Part shown: one piece after another, positions 35,067-45,265 of the stretch
How the letters are laid out: every line of letters starts with the position of its first letter
How positions within the stretch are numbered: position 1 is the stretch's first letter
Assembly (NCBI GenBank): GCA_903831255.1
Contig: CAIKWZ010000024.1
Coordinates: 48,614 to 112,613, forward strand
From: an uncultured Alphaproteobacteria bacterium
GTDB lineage: Bacteria; Pseudomonadota; Alphaproteobacteria; Caulobacterales; Hyphomonadaceae
Reading direction: 5' to 3'
DNA length: 64,000 bases
Position numbers and translations under genes: made by a program
Notes under the pieces: generated by a model
The model's database searches: none
What the model was told of the DNA's origin: nothing
What the model saw: the letters and a program-made list of their open reading frames with translations, nothing else

Positions 35067-35785
35067 CGCAGCTCCCGCCTTCGTCCTCCTCGGACTTCAG
35101 TCATGTCGAGACCTGGGTCTTCGATCTCGACAACACACTCTACCCGGCTGAGTGTAATCTGTTCGCGCAGATCGACCTCAAGATGACCCAATTCGTTTCC
35201 AGAGTGCTCTCAGTTGAGGCTCAGGAGGCCAGACGCATCCAGAAATCGTACTATGCCGACTATGGCACAACCCTGAACGGGCTCATGACCGTCCACGGAC
35301 TGAACCCGAGAGACTTTCTTGACTTCGTCCACGACATCGATCTGACGCCGCTCGACCAGGCCCCGGAGCTTGCCACCGCCATCAGCGCTCTGCCCGGACG
35401 GCGATACATCTTCACCAACGGCTCCCGAAAGCATGCCGAGCGAGTGGCGAGCCGAATGAAGATCGATCATCTGTTCGACGATGTCTTCGATATCGAGGCC
35501 TCCCTTTTCGCCCCGAAACCATCTCGGGCCGCCTATGAACGCTTCATAAGGCAAACAGGAGCGGTCCCCAGTCGCTCGGCTATGTTCGAAGATATCTCCC
35601 GGAATCTCGAACCTGCGGCTCATCTCGGCTTCACGACGGTCCTTGTAAGATCTCCGATGGACTGGAGCGGCGAACCCCAGGGCGTCAGACCCGCCGGCCC
35701 TGGAGAGCATCCGCCCCATGTTCATCATGCGACCGACAATCTCGACAGCTTCCTGAGGGGACTTACACTTCCCAAGGTCCGTTGA
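35063..35785 (+). CDS. Pyrimidine 5'-nucleotidase (HAD family)
   Basis: A 240-residue HAD phosphatase of the yeast Sdt1/Phm8-like group found beside argB in alphaproteobacteria. Motif I is FDLDNTLYPAECNLF with both Asp nucleophiles, motif II FTNGSRKHAERV, motif III Lys in FAPKPSRAAYERF, and motif IV the acidic MFEDISRNLEPA. The cap region covers about 40-100. It likely dephosphorylates UMP/CMP or modified nucleotides in the cytoplasm. It is translationally coupled to the DUF1036 gene through ATGA. Confidence 0.9.
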   Translation: MTQLPPSSSSDFSHVETWVFDLDNTLYPAECNLFAQIDLKMTQFVSRVLSVEAQEARRIQKSYYADYGTTLNGLMTVHGLNPRDFLDFVHDIDLTPLDQAPELATAISALPGRRYIFTNGSRKHAERVASRMKIDHLFDDVFDIEASLFAPKPSRAAYERFIRQTGAVPSRSAMFEDISRNLEPAAHLGFTTVLVRSPMDWSGEPQGVRPAGPGEHPPHVHHATDNLDSFLRGLTLPKVR

Positions 35786-35861
35786 GGCGCTGTGAAACGG
35801 GTTGGCGGGGCCCGCTCTACAGGTTAATGGGCCTGCAAACCTCTTGCCGGGAGACGCTCAG

Positions 35862-36713
35862 TTGAGCCGCGCATCCGAACTCGCCTCCGTGATCAACGCC
35901 GCCTGGGACGACCGGGCTTCATTCTCTCCCCAGACCCGCGGGACCGTCCGCGATGCCGTCGAGGAGGCCCTGCTCTCTCTCGATCGTGGCGAGCTCCGGG
36001 TCGCCGAACGCGCTGAGGGCGGCGCCTGGAGCGTCCATGAATGGCTCAAGAAGGCCGTCCTCCTGTCATTTCGACTGAATGCGAACACCCTCGTTCCGGG
36101 CGGCCCTGGACCGGGAGCCTGGTGGGATAAAGTTCCCTCGAAATTCGAAGGATGGGGACCTGATGATTTCACAGCAGGACAGTTCCGGGCCGTTCCAGGA
36201 TCGATCGTGCGCCGCGGCGCCTATATCGCTCCCGACGTTGTTCTGATGCCCTCCTTCGTCAATATCGGAGCGCATGTGGGACGGGGAACGATGGTCGATA
36301 CCTGGACCACGGTCGGGTCCTGCGCGCAGATCGGCGCCAACTGTCACCTGTCCGGAGGGGTCGGGATCGGCGGCGTCCTTGAACCCCTGCAGGCCAGTCC
36401 GGTGATCGTCGAAGATGATTGTTTCGTCGGAGCGCGCTCTGAAGTGGCAGAGGGTGTGGTGGTGCGTCAGGGCGCGGTGATCGGAATGGGGGTCTATCTT
36501 GGCGCCTCGACGCCGATCATCAACCGGGCCACCGGAGAGACGCTGTTTGGCGAAGTTCCTGCCTATTCGGTGGTGGTGGCGGGCAATCGCCCCGGAAAGC
36601 CAATGGGGGACAGCGGCGAACCCGGTCCTTCGCTGTATTGCGCAGTCATCGTAAAACAGGTCGATGCAGGAACCCGGGCGAAGACCAGCGTGAACGAACT
36701 CCTGAGGTCCTGA
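35862..36713 (+). CDS. dapD: 2,3,4,5-tetrahydropyridine-2,6-dicarboxylate N-succinyltransferase
   Basis: A 283-residue trimeric acyltransferase of the lysine/meso-diaminopimelate pathway, using succinyl-CoA. The N-terminal helical part ([14 protein letters not shown], then AVLLSFRLN) is followed by a left-handed beta-helix of hexapeptide repeats ([19 protein letters not shown], then [20 protein letters not shown]) and the C-terminal GNRPGKPM. I chose TTG 35862, with GGGAGA eight bases upstream, because conservation begins there; an upstream TTG at 35802 would add 20 unconserved residues. dapE follows directly, giving two consecutive succinylase-branch genes. Confidence 0.95.
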   Translation: MSRASELASVINAAWDDRASFSPQTRGTVRDAVEEALLSLDRGELRVAERAEGGAWSVHEWLKKAVLLSFRLNANTLVPGGPGPGAWWDKVPSKFEGWGPDDFTAGQFRAVPGSIVRRGAYIAPDVVLMPSFVNIGAHVGRGTMVDTWTTVGSCAQIGANCHLSGGVGIGGVLEPLQASPVIVEDDCFVGARSEVAEGVVVRQGAVIGMGVYLGASTPIINRATGETLFGEVPAYSVVVAGNRPGKPMGDSGEPGPSLYCAVIVKQVDAGTRAKTSVNELLRS

Positions 36714-36757
36714 ACTTCCTCACTAATCGCATCTCCCTCTCGAGGCGTACGGCCCAC

Positions 36758-37906
36758 ATGCCTGTCAATCCTGAAGACCCTATTGATGTCGCGTGCGTCC
36801 TGATCCGGGAAGCGAGCCTGACGCCTTGTCACGATGGTGCGCAGGACCGGATTGCCGAGATCCTCGCTCCAATGGGGTTCCAGGTACGAAGATACCCCTT
36901 CGAGGGTGTCGACAATCTCTATGCGCGTCTTGGTTCAAGCGGACCGCATTTCTGCTTTGCGGGTCACACGGATGTCGTTCCCGTGGGCGATGCGTCAGCG
37001 TGGACGTCCGATCCCTTCGTTCCCCAGATCCGGAACGGTACGCTTTACGGTCGCGGGGCCGCCGACATGAAGGGTTCGATTGCCGCCTTTGTCGCCGCGA
37101 CAGCGAGATTCATCTCCACCCATGGACGGCCTGAGGGCTCCATCTCCTTTCTCATCACAGGCGATGAGGAAGGACCCTCGCTTCACGGAACCCGGCGGCT
37201 TCTGCCAGCCATCTATCAAGAGGGTGAGACCATCGACCACTGCCTTGTCGGAGAGCCGACATCGGAGGATGCGCTGGGGGATGTCGTCAAAAATGGACGC
37301 CGAGGGAGCCTGAACGGCGTCATTACGGCCGGGGGGCGACAGGGCCATGCGGCCTATCCTGAAAAATCTGTCAATCCGATTCCGGTCCTGATGAAGATAC
37401 TGGGACGTCTGAGCGAAATGCCGCTCGACGAGGGCAGTCCCGGGTTCCAGCCCTCCCGCCTGGTCATAACGACGATCGATGTCGGCAATCCGGCGCATAA
37501 TGTTATCCCGGCGACAGCCCGTGCGAAGTTCAACATTCGTTTTAATCCCAATCATTCAGGCGCCGAGCTCGCCGCCCGCATCAGGTCGCTTGTCGAAGGC
37601 GTTCATGACGGAGTGACGATCGAGGCGGACCTCAGCGTCTCAGGGGAAGCTTTCTACACCGAACCCGGATCGCTCACTGATCTCATGCAGCAGGCTATCC
37701 GGGATGAAACGGGGCGCAGTTCCATCCTGTCGACGAGCGGCGGCACCTCGGATGCACGGTTCATCAAGGATTACTGTCCGGTCGCCGAACTTGGCCTGAG
37801 AAATGAAAGCGCCCACAAGGTGGACGAACACGCGGGCGTCGACGAAATCGAAACGCTTTCGCGTGTATACTACCGCATCCTGACCCGATACTTTGCCAAA
37901 GCCTGA
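36758..37906 (+). CDS. dapE: Succinyl-diaminopimelate desuccinylase
   Basis: A 382-residue M20 metallohydrolase releasing succinate from N-succinyl-LL-diaminopimelate. The di-zinc ligands sit in FAGHTDVVPVGD, GRGAADMKGSIAAF, the TGDEEGPS general-base Glu, LVGEPTS and the C-terminal NESAHKVDEHA. The dimerisation lid lies between about 175 and 285. ATG 36758 is the family start; a longer frame overlaps dapD without similarity. A GAGG is visible but 13 nt upstream. tamA follows after 107 bp. Confidence 0.95.
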   Translation: MPVNPEDPIDVACVLIREASLTPCHDGAQDRIAEILAPMGFQVRRYPFEGVDNLYARLGSSGPHFCFAGHTDVVPVGDASAWTSDPFVPQIRNGTLYGRGAADMKGSIAAFVAATARFISTHGRPEGSISFLITGDEEGPSLHGTRRLLPAIYQEGETIDHCLVGEPTSEDALGDVVKNGRRGSLNGVITAGGRQGHAAYPEKSVNPIPVLMKILGRLSEMPLDEGSPGFQPSRLVITTIDVGNPAHNVIPATARAKFNIRFNPNHSGAELAARIRSLVEGVHDGVTIEADLSVSGEAFYTEPGSLTDLMQQAIRDETGRSSILSTSGGTSDARFIKDYCPVAELGLRNESAHKVDEHAGVDEIETLSRVYYRILTRYFAKA

Positions 37907-38013
37907 TCCTGGTCGAACCTCGTACCGGCTTTTGGGCGATCATAGACGGGTCGCACCGCCCCGGACTGTCCCGGAGCGGTCTCGCGAAGGGCGCGGCTGC
38001 GAGTATCGCCAGA

Positions 38014-39870
38014 ATGGCATCGTCGACCTTCTTGTCCCTAGGCCGGCTGATCCGCCTTACCCGGCGGATCGTCTCGCGATGCGGAGACCGACGCGGCATT
38101 CGGACGGGCCTGCTCGTCGCCCTGGCTGTTTTCAGCGGGACCAGTCTGTCCTGGTCAACGGCGAACGCTCAGGCGGGGCGACTTGAGATTTCAGGGGTTC
38201 CCCCGTTCCTCAACCGCGATCTCCAGCGTCTCCTTCCCCAAGAAGCCGAGCCGGAGAGTCTGTTCGAGGCCAACCGACAAGCCAGGCGGGCGGCTTCCAT
38301 TGTTTCGCAGCTCCTCGAATCAGAAGGTTTCTACGCTGCGCGCGTGTCGCCCTTTGCGGAAGACGGCGCACGGCTGAGGCGAGGCGTACGTGTCGAAGCG
38401 GGAGGACTTTTCAGCATTGGCTCGAGCACGATCTCCTTCCTGGGCCCTCCTCCCGAAGAAGATGTTCAAACGGCCTTATCCACCCTTCTCGAGGGCGTCG
38501 CCACCGGTGCGCCGGCTCAGGCCGGACCGATCCTCACAACTGAAGATGCCCTCCTGCGGCGCCTCAGCGGAGCGGGATACGCCGACGCCTCAGCCGATCC
38601 GGTCGACGCGCTCGCCGATGGCGAACTTCAGACCCTCGACCTTACATTCAGACTTAAGGCAGGATCGAAAGTCACCCTCGGTCCGGTGAAAATCACTGGC
38701 GCTCAGCGAACACGGACCAAGTTCATCGAGGATATGATCCCCTGGGCTGCAGGCGAGACTTTCTCTCCCGACCGCCTCGAAGAGCTCCGACGACGACTTG
38801 GCGAAACCGGCCTGTTCGACGCCGCCTCCGTCCGGCTGGAACCAGCGCCGAATGACGCCTCCTCCGAGACAATCGTCCGAGGCGTCGAGGTGGAGCTTAC
38901 AGAGGCCGAAAACCGCACCTTTACGCTGGGCGGATCGGCGTCCACCAGCGAGGGTTTCGGCGTTAATGCGGGATGGGAGCTTCGAAACGCCCGAGGGCGC
39001 GGCGAGACATTCGCCATCGAGGGGGTCGCGGCGAATTTGCAACGTCGCCTGGAGACCAGCTTCTCCCGACCCAACTTTGGACATTACGGCCGCCGTCTCC
39101 GGCTCTCCGCCCGGGTCGAGGATCTTGAGACCGACGCCTATCTTCAGACCGGGGGCGCCCTTTCGGCGGAAGTTGAGGACCAGATCACAGGCCGCCTCAG
39201 GGCCTCTCTCGCGATTGAGGCGGGCTATTCACGTATCTCCAATCCGCAGATTCTGCTTCTAAACTCATCCCGAAGGGATGTGGCCAGTCTCGGCGCAACC
39301 CTCGCAGCCGAATACATAGGCGTTCGGGATATCCTTGACCCGACCAATGGGGTGCGCGCGCGGATCGCCATCGAACCCGCGCTGGTCAAGGATGGGTCCC
39401 TGATCGGGCTCACACGTTTCACGGGTGAAGCGAGCGTCTACTCTGATCTGGGATCCCCCAAGCTTGTGGGAGCCGCACGTGTTCGGGTCGGCTCATTGAC
39501 AGGAGCGAGCGGCGCTCCTCCCGATCGCCTTTTTTTCGCCGGTGGAGGCGGCTCGGTCAGAGGCTACGAACACCAGTCCCTTTCCCCTTTCTCTGAGACG
39601 GGCCTGGAAGGCGGCAGATCTCTAGCCGAAATCAGTCTCGAGGCCCGGTGGCGGACGAGCGAGCGCCTGGGTCTTGTGGCTTTTGTCGACGCCGGGGCGG
39701 CTGGACAGGACAATAGTCCGCCGTTTGATGAGATGCGGGCAGGCGCAGGCCTCGGCGTGCGATACTATGCTGGGTTCGGCCCCTTACGCGCGGATATCGC
39801 CGTTCCTCTCAATCGTCGGCCTGGCGATGCGAGCGTTCAGGTCTATGTCTCCATAGGGCAGGCGTTCTGA
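38014..39870 (+). CDS. tamA: Autotransporter/outer-membrane assembly protein TamA (Omp85 family)
   Basis: A 618-residue outer-membrane protein. A signal-like hydrophobic stretch lies at about 30-52, ending ANAQA after a rather long basic N-terminus, so a later start is possible. POTRA-like domains span about 55-260, and the Omp85 beta-barrel runs from about 290 to the terminal Phe. The barrel motif RGY is seen in GGSVRGYEHQSLSP, and the last strand ends SVQVYVSIGQAF. It works with TamB to move substrates or lipids between membranes. The stop overlaps the tamB start (TGATG). Confidence 0.93.
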   Translation: MASSTFLSLGRLIRLTRRIVSRCGDRRGIRTGLLVALAVFSGTSLSWSTANAQAGRLEISGVPPFLNRDLQRLLPQEAEPESLFEANRQARRAASIVSQLLESEGFYAARVSPFAEDGARLRRGVRVEAGGLFSIGSSTISFLGPPPEEDVQTALSTLLEGVATGAPAQAGPILTTEDALLRRLSGAGYADASADPVDALADGELQTLDLTFRLKAGSKVTLGPVKITGAQRTRTKFIEDMIPWAAGETFSPDRLEELRRRLGETGLFDAASVRLEPAPNDASSETIVRGVEVELTEAENRTFTLGGSASTSEGFGVNAGWELRNARGRGETFAIEGVAANLQRRLETSFSRPNFGHYGRRLRLSARVEDLETDAYLQTGGALSAEVEDQITGRLRASLAIEAGYSRISNPQILLLNSSRRDVASLGATLAAEYIGVRDILDPTNGVRARIAIEPALVKDGSLIGLTRFTGEASVYSDLGSPKLVGAARVRVGSLTGASGAPPDRLFFAGGGGSVRGYEHQSLSPFSETGLEGGRSLAEISLEARWRTSERLGLVAFVDAGAAGQDNSPPFDEMRAGAGLGVRYYAGFGPLRADIAVPLNRRPGDASVQVYVSIGQAF

Positions 39871-42800
39871 TGGCGTCCCGTCGATCGCTCTCGTTGATGC
39901 TGCGCGGTGCGCTCCTGAGCCTCCTGGCTCTGACGACCGTCCTCATGGGAGCCGGTCTCCTCGTGCGCGTCTGGATTCATTCGGATAGCGGCCGGCGCGC
40001 CCTCGTCTCAGCGCTCGACGGACAGGAGCTAAACGGGCTGGGGCGAATATCTCTGGGCTCCATCGCTGGCGATCCGCTCTCTGAAGTCAGAATCTCCTCC
40101 CTGACCTTTTCAGATGATCAGGGACCCTGGATGGTAGCGACCGATCTGTCTCTCGATTGGTCCCTTCCCGGACTGCTGAAGCGAACCGTCCGGATCAATT
40201 CGCTCACCATCGGGGAAATTCATGTTCTGAGGTCCCCTCCCGCCCGGGCGCGACAGCGCCCGAGATCTCCCATCGGTTCGTTTGGCGTGTCGCTGGAACG
40301 CCTCGCCATAACCCGACTGGTGCTGGATAAGAACGCCGCCGGTGTCGAGGCAGAACTGACGGCGAGGCTCAACGCGGAAGTGAGGCGGGACGGATCAGGA
40401 CGCACCGCTCTTGAAGTTGCCTCGCTGGGCGGTCCGGGAGACGAGGCGGACGTTCGCCTGTCCTGGGAGCGAGATGGACGCCTCGAGGGCGCAGCGCAGC
40501 TTTCCGGGCATTCAAACGGGGTCATGTCCCATCTGCTTAGAGCTCCGGCTGATCAGGGAATTGAACTCATCGCCTCTCTGAAGGGCCACCTCGCTCTTTT
40601 ACGAGCAGAGGCCGAGCTCACCTTCGAGGGAACTAAAACGGCCGACCTCGACATCACGCTAGCTGGCCCGGTGGTCACTGCGAACGCGAGCCTTCAGACA
40701 GCCGCGTGGCCCGCACTCGCGAACCTAAACGGTCTGCTGGGCTCGGAGATCCGCCTCTCCGCAGACGTGAACCTGGTGCGTCCGGAACAGGCCCGGACCA
40801 CCTTAAGAGCGTCGACCGGACTTACGCGGCTTCGCGCATCAGGATTGCTCGATGTGCGCAACGGGCGACTGGTCGGACCTGTCGAGACACAGCTTTCGGG
40901 ATTGCCCCTTTCCTCTCTCTCAGCCGAGCTGAAGGGAGAACTCGACGTCACGGGTGAAGGGGTATTCAGAGATTTGGAGGACTGGAGCTGGCGGGGACAG
41001 GGACGCCTCTCCGACATTGAATCAGGGTCGATATCTCTTCGACGGATCACCGCCCCTATAAGCCTAGAATTCTCATCCGAGGCGCTCACCTGGGCCGTCG
41101 ACGGCGGACTGATTGAGATTGGCGACATGCGCCAGACCATCGGCGCATTCGGGTCCCGGTATGACCTTTCCTCCAGGGGCCAGATCCTCTCTGACGGGAC
41201 CCGGGTCGCCATCTCGATGGCGGCGCTTCGTTCGGTCGATGCATCCCTCAATGCTTCCGGAGATCTCAACACGAAGTCCCAGGCCTTCTCCCTGGAAGGA
41301 GAAGCTCGCCTCAATGTGACGCGATCCTCGCTTCCGATCTCCGGAGGGGTTCGCGGCGCCTGGTCGGCTGCCAGAGGCTCTGGCGACGCACCGGTAAGCG
41401 TCTCCGTCGAGGCACAAGGAATGGCTGTCGCCTCCAGGGTTGCGCTTCTGGCGGAATTGCTGGGACCTGCCCCACGGCTAAGCCTTGATGGAACCCTCGC
41501 CGGCAAAGGGCTCACCATCAGCAGCGCCCGTCTTGAGGGGAACGCGGCCGTTACAGACATGAGCGGCTTTCTCTCAGCAGATGGCGATATCAGCGGGACC
41601 GCGAGCCTGAGGCTTCTGAAGGAGGTCTCCCTGTCTGCCGGCCGTCTGCGTTCGCTGGAGGCTCGAGCCGTGCTCTCGGGCTCACGTAATCTCGAGACGA
41701 TAGAGCTGGAGGCGACCGACGGATCGGGCGACATCGGGGGCTTGGCGATCGAGAATCTGAGGGCAGATATCAACTTCGATCGCAAGCAACGCAGCGAGGG
41801 TCGATTCACCGTCAAAGCCCGCGCCGCCAACCAACCTCTTAAGGCATCCGGCCGCATACAGATCGTCAGGGACGGCGCAGGCCTGGAGGCCGTTCAGGCC
41901 TCCCTCGGCGATCTCCATCTCTCCTCCTCCGCAATCTCATTCATGCCCTCGGGTCTCGAGGGCTCTTTTAAGGTTCACGGTTCGCTTGCGGGACTGGCGG
42001 ACCTCGACCGCGGGACCCTCACAGCTGAGGGCGAAGCCAAGCTCGTCGGCGGCGATCTGTCAGCGAAGCTTACAGGACGCGCCGATGACATCAGAGCTGG
42101 CGAGCGACGGGTTGATCGGGCGGTCCTGGATCTCACGATCGCCGACGATCATGCCGCCCTAGCCGCTCGCATCTCCGGATGGGCAGGCGCCAAGGCGGAT
42201 CTCACCCTTGAAGCAGAGGGGGATGTCAACGAGGAAAGGTGGACTGGACTGGCGTTCCTGTCCGGGCATATCGCAGATACCCAGGTCACCACACTGCAGC
42301 CGACGAACTGGAGTTGGTCTCCTGAGCGTGCTGAAGTAAACGGGGCCCTCGACCTCCTTGATGGACGTGTCGAAGGCGCCCTGACCCGCCTACCGACCTC
42401 GACATCGCTCTCCCTGCGCGTCTCCTCCATCGATCTCGGCGCGGCGTCTGCCCTGACAGGACTTCGGCCGATCTCAGGTCGTCTCTCGGGCTCGGCCGAA
42501 CTCGCCCTCAAGGAGGGAACTCCGGCTGGAACTTTCACCGCCATTGTCGCGGACGCCGCTCCGCTCGGATTTGAGTCTCAGAGAGCACGTCTTGAAGCCT
42601 CGGGCGAGATCCGCGACGGTCGTCTCCTTACGAGACTTGTCGGCTCAGGACAGGGCCTCGCGCTTGAGGGAGAAGGGGTGCTCCCCCTGACGCCTCTTGG
42701 CGGCTTCACGCTGTCGAAAACAGAGGAGATCTCTGGTCGTCTGACCTTAAAGGGCGACAGCGAGCCCGTCTGGTCCCTCGTGGGCCCGGACGATCAGTCC

Positions 42801-43994
42801 CTCCGTGGCGAGATTTTGATCGACGCCCGCGTCGGCGGAAATCTGTTGCAGCCGGAGATCCGCGGAGCGGTCGAGCTCAGTGGGGGATCCTATGAACATG
42901 GAGATACCGGGTTCACCCTCAGGAACATCACCGCCGCCGGTCAGTTCGAGGGAGACTCGTTTCAACTTCGGACATTCGAGGGCGACGATGGCGCAAGGGG
43001 ACGCCTGAAGGCGACAGGAGACATAAACTGGAAGAACGGGCTTCGCGGCGATCTCAGTTTCCAGTCGGACAGCCTGCAGGCGCTGCGCCGAAACAACTTG
43101 TCGGCCACCGTGACTGGGAAGGGGCGTATCGAGGCGACGCCGGCGGCTGTCGATGTATCGGGCGATCTGACGGTAACGGAGGCCCGACTGTCGGTTGAAA
43201 CGCCTCCGACCGCCGCACTGCCCAGACTGCCTCTCGTTCGGAGAATCCGCTTCCCGGAAATCCGAGAGGATGTGAGCCGCCAGGGTCCTGCTGACCTTGT
43301 CCGATTAAACCTCAAGATCAATGCTCCTCGGCGTATCGCGGTCTTCGGACGAGGGCTGGACACCGAATGGTCGGCAGCGATGACCCTCAAGGGACCTGCC
43401 GCCAACCCTGAGATCGTCGGGACTGCGAACCTGCTTCGGGGCGCACTCACTCTGGCGGGTCAGCGCTTCGCTTTCGATACCGGAAGCGTCCGCCTGTCCG
43501 GGCCGGCGCGACTGGCCCGCGTCGACATCTCGGCCGTCCGCTCAGCCCCATCCCTCGTCGCCAGGGCCAGGGTTTCCGGAACGATTGACAGGCTCAAGTT
43601 CGAGCTGACCTCAACACCCGCCCTTCCAGAAGATGAGGTGCTCGCACGGGTGCTCTTCGGTCGATCCGCGTCGGAGCTCTCGACGATTGAAGCGGCTCAG
43701 CTCGCCGCATCGCTAGCGCAACTCGCTGCCGGCGAGGCGGCGTTCGATCCCACCGCGCTCCTGCGCCAGAGCGTCGGGGTGGACAGGGTGTCGATCGGCG
43801 CCAGAGGAGATCAGGCAACCCTCAGCGCAGGTAAATACATCGCTCCCGACGTTTATCTTGAGGTTGGTTCAGGAGCGGAGGGGGGCCTGGGCGCGGAGGT
43901 CGAATGGGAGCCACGTGAAGGCCTGTCCATCAACTCGTCGGCCGATGAGACGGGCAATAGCCGTATCTCAGTCCGGTGGAAAAAAACCTATTGA
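39870..43994 (+). CDS. tamB: Translocation/assembly module TamB (DUF490)
   Basis: A 1374-residue inner-membrane-anchored, periplasm-spanning protein of the AsmA/TamB lipid-transfer superfamily. One N-terminal TM (about 8-32) precedes a long run of amphipathic beta segments. The conserved DUF490 domain is at the C-terminus: LKGPAANPEIVGTANLLRG, then DTGSVRLSG, EVLARVLFGRSASELS..EAAQLA and YIAPDVYLEVGSG. It ends ISVRWKKTY. It overlaps tamA by 1 nt and truA (convergent) by 7 nt. Its position between dapE and truA separates genes that are often closer in related genomes. Confidence 0.93.
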   Translation: MASRRSLSLMLRGALLSLLALTTVLMGAGLLVRVWIHSDSGRRALVSALDGQELNGLGRISLGSIAGDPLSEVRISSLTFSDDQGPWMVATDLSLDWSLPGLLKRTVRINSLTIGEIHVLRSPPARARQRPRSPIGSFGVSLERLAITRLVLDKNAAGVEAELTARLNAEVRRDGSGRTALEVASLGGPGDEADVRLSWERDGRLEGAAQLSGHSNGVMSHLLRAPADQGIELIASLKGHLALLRAEAELTFEGTKTADLDITLAGPVVTANASLQTAAWPALANLNGLLGSEIRLSADVNLVRPEQARTTLRASTGLTRLRASGLLDVRNGRLVGPVETQLSGLPLSSLSAELKGELDVTGEGVFRDLEDWSWRGQGRLSDIESGSISLRRITAPISLEFSSEALTWAVDGGLIEIGDMRQTIGAFGSRYDLSSRGQILSDGTRVAISMAALRSVDASLNASGDLNTKSQAFSLEGEARLNVTRSSLPISGGVRGAWSAARGSGDAPVSVSVEAQGMAVASRVALLAELLGPAPRLSLDGTLAGKGLTISSARLEGNAAVTDMSGFLSADGDISGTASLRLLKEVSLSAGRLRSLEARAVLSGSRNLETIELEATDGSGDIGGLAIENLRADINFDRKQRSEGRFTVKARAANQPLKASGRIQIVRDGAGLEAVQASLGDLHLSSSAISFMPSGLEGSFKVHGSLAGLADLDRGTLTAEGEAKLVGGDLSAKLTGRADDIRAGERRVDRAVLDLTIADDHAALAARISGWAGAKADLTLEAEGDVNEERWTGLAFLSGHIADTQVTTLQPTNWSWSPERAEVNGALDLLDGRVEGALTRLPTSTSLSLRVSSIDLGAASALTGLRPISGRLSGSAELALKEGTPAGTFTAIVADAAPLGFESQRARLEASGEIRDGRLLTRLVGSGQGLALEGEGVLPLTPLGGFTLSKTEEISGRLTLKGDSEPVWSLVGPDDQSLRGEILIDARVGGNLLQPEIRGAVELSGGSYEHGDTGFTLRNITAAGQFEGDSFQLRTFEGDDGARGRLKATGDINWKNGLRGDLSFQSDSLQALRRNNLSATVTGKGRIEATPAAVDVSGDLTVTEARLSVETPPTAALPRLPLVRRIRFPEIREDVSRQGPADLVRLNLKINAPRRIAVFGRGLDTEWSAAMTLKGPAANPEIVGTANLLRGALTLAGQRFAFDTGSVRLSGPARLARVDISAVRSAPSLVARARVSGTIDRLKFELTSTPALPEDEVLARVLFGRSASELSTIEAAQLAASLAQLAAGEAAFDPTALLRQSVGVDRVSIGARGDQATLSAGKYIAPDVYLEVGSGAEGGLGAEVEWEPREGLSINSSADETGNSRISVRWKKTY

Positions 43995-44770
43995 TCCGTC
44001 TCGGATGACAGGACGCGTGCTGCCGGATAACCGGCATAACGCACAGACGTCAGATAGAGGCCGTCGGGGGGCGCCACCGGCCCACACAGTCGTCGATCGG
44101 CCGCCTTGAGAATGTCTCCAATCCATCCCACGGGCTGCCGCCCCCGACCGACATCGACCAGTGATCCGACCATGGAACGAACCTGCCGGTGAAGAAACGA
44201 TCGCGCACTGCAGCGGACGTCTATTCTGTCGTCCGTTGAAGCCACCGACACGGCGTCAAGGGTCCGCCACGGACTATCCGCCTGACACTGGCTGTCGCGA
44301 AACGTCGTAAAGTCATGACGTCCAAGCAATGCCTGAGCAGCGTCGTGCATCCGTCCGGCGTCAAGCGGAGCGCCCACACGCCAGGCTCGCCCGTGATCGA
44401 AGGTCAGGTCCGGTCTTCGGTTCACAATCCGGTAAAGGTAGCTGCGTCCGATCGCATCAAAACGGGCATGGAAACCCTCATCCACTTCCTCCGCGACGAG
44501 TATCGCGATCCTGTGAGGGCGAAGATTAGCGTTCAATGCGTCACGGACCTTGTCAACCGACAGAGAGCGGATGAGATCGACATGCGCGACCTGTCCAAGG
44601 GCATGGACGCCGGCGTCTGTCCGTCCCGCCCCAATCACGTCCCCCGGTTCTCCCCGAATGCGGGCTGCAGCGGCTTCCAGAACCCCCTGAACTGTGGACT
44701 GCCCTCCCTGTCGTTGCCATCCGGCAAAAGATGATCCGTCATACTCAAGGGTCAGCTTGTATCGAGGCAT
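43988..44770 (-). CDS. truA: tRNA pseudouridine(38-40) synthase
   Basis: A 260-residue pseudouridine synthase that modifies positions 38-40 of the tRNA anticodon arm. The N-terminus RYKLTLEYDGSSFAGWQRQ is diagnostic, and the catalytic Asp is in GAGRTDAGVHALGQVAH. The later FHARFDAIGRSYLYRI and SFLHRQVRSMVG blocks are typical. It starts 3 nt after the GNAT gene stop, as the third gene of fmt-GNAT-truA. Its 3' end overlaps tamB by 7 nt in convergent orientation, leaving no room for a terminator. Confidence 0.96.
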   Translation of the reverse strand: MPRYKLTLEYDGSSFAGWQRQGGQSTVQGVLEAAAARIRGEPGDVIGAGRTDAGVHALGQVAHVDLIRSLSVDKVRDALNANLRPHRIAILVAEEVDEGFHARFDAIGRSYLYRIVNRRPDLTFDHGRAWRVGAPLDAGRMHDAAQALLGRHDFTTFRDSQCQADSPWRTLDAVSVASTDDRIDVRCSARSFLHRQVRSMVGSLVDVGRGRQPVGWIGDILKAADRRLCGPVAPPDGLYLTSVRYAGYPAARVLSSETDQ

Positions 44771-44773
44771 GCA

Positions 44774-45265
44774 TTAAACCCCAAAAGCTGTCGGAAACTG
44801 AAGACGACCTGACGTCGGCGGACCATGACGCAGCCGAACAGCCATGAACTGCGGCCCCTTCCACGGCGCAACAAACGGCGCGGCTGCAACCTCGGAAAAC
44901 CCAAATCGAGGATAGTAGGTTTCATGTCCCAGGACGAAAACAAGACTCACCCCGCCATCCTGAAGGTGCCGCAAACCATAGTGGACCAGTCCGGACCCGA
45001 TGCCGGCTCTCTGCGCCCATGGATTAACGCTCATCGGACCTAGTCCGACTGCGCCTATGCGTCCATCAATCCGAATTGCGTAAAAGAGGATATGACCGAC
45101 GATATCGGTCTCCATAACCGCCACGAGTTGCAGAAGCGCATCCCCATCCGCCTCCAAACGGGATACGATCTCCGCTTCATCCCGACGCCCGAAGGCCCCG
45201 ATATTGAGGTTCAGGATGGCTTCCCGATCAGTCGTTTCGGCGGTCCGGAAGGTGATATCGGTCAT
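44774..45265 (-). CDS. GNAT family N-acetyltransferase (YhbS-like)
   Basis: A 163-residue acetyltransferase. The acetyl-CoA binding stretch is GPMSVNPWAQRAGIGSGLVHYGL, with a Q/RxxGxG/A-type loop (QRAGIG). The C-terminal half VFVLGHETYYPRFGFSEV.. matches the YhbS/DUF-type group of small-molecule or protein acetylases. ATG 45265 overlaps the fmt stop as ATGA. A longer frame extends over fmt but has no similarity. Substrate unknown; insertion between fmt and truA is local rearrangement rather than a functional link. Confidence 0.88.
   Translation of the reverse strand: MTDITFRTAETTDREAILNLNIGAFGRRDEAEIVSRLEADGDALLQLVAVMETDIVGHILFYAIRIDGRIGAVGLGPMSVNPWAQRAGIGSGLVHYGLRHLQDGGVSLVFVLGHETYYPRFGFSEVAAAPFVAPWKGPQFMAVRLRHGPPTSGRLQFPTAFGV

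Noticed and set aside
40694..41857. 387-codon open frame antisense to tamB
   Set aside because: Ser/Arg/Pro-rich translation typical of a shadow frame over GC-rich coding DNA.
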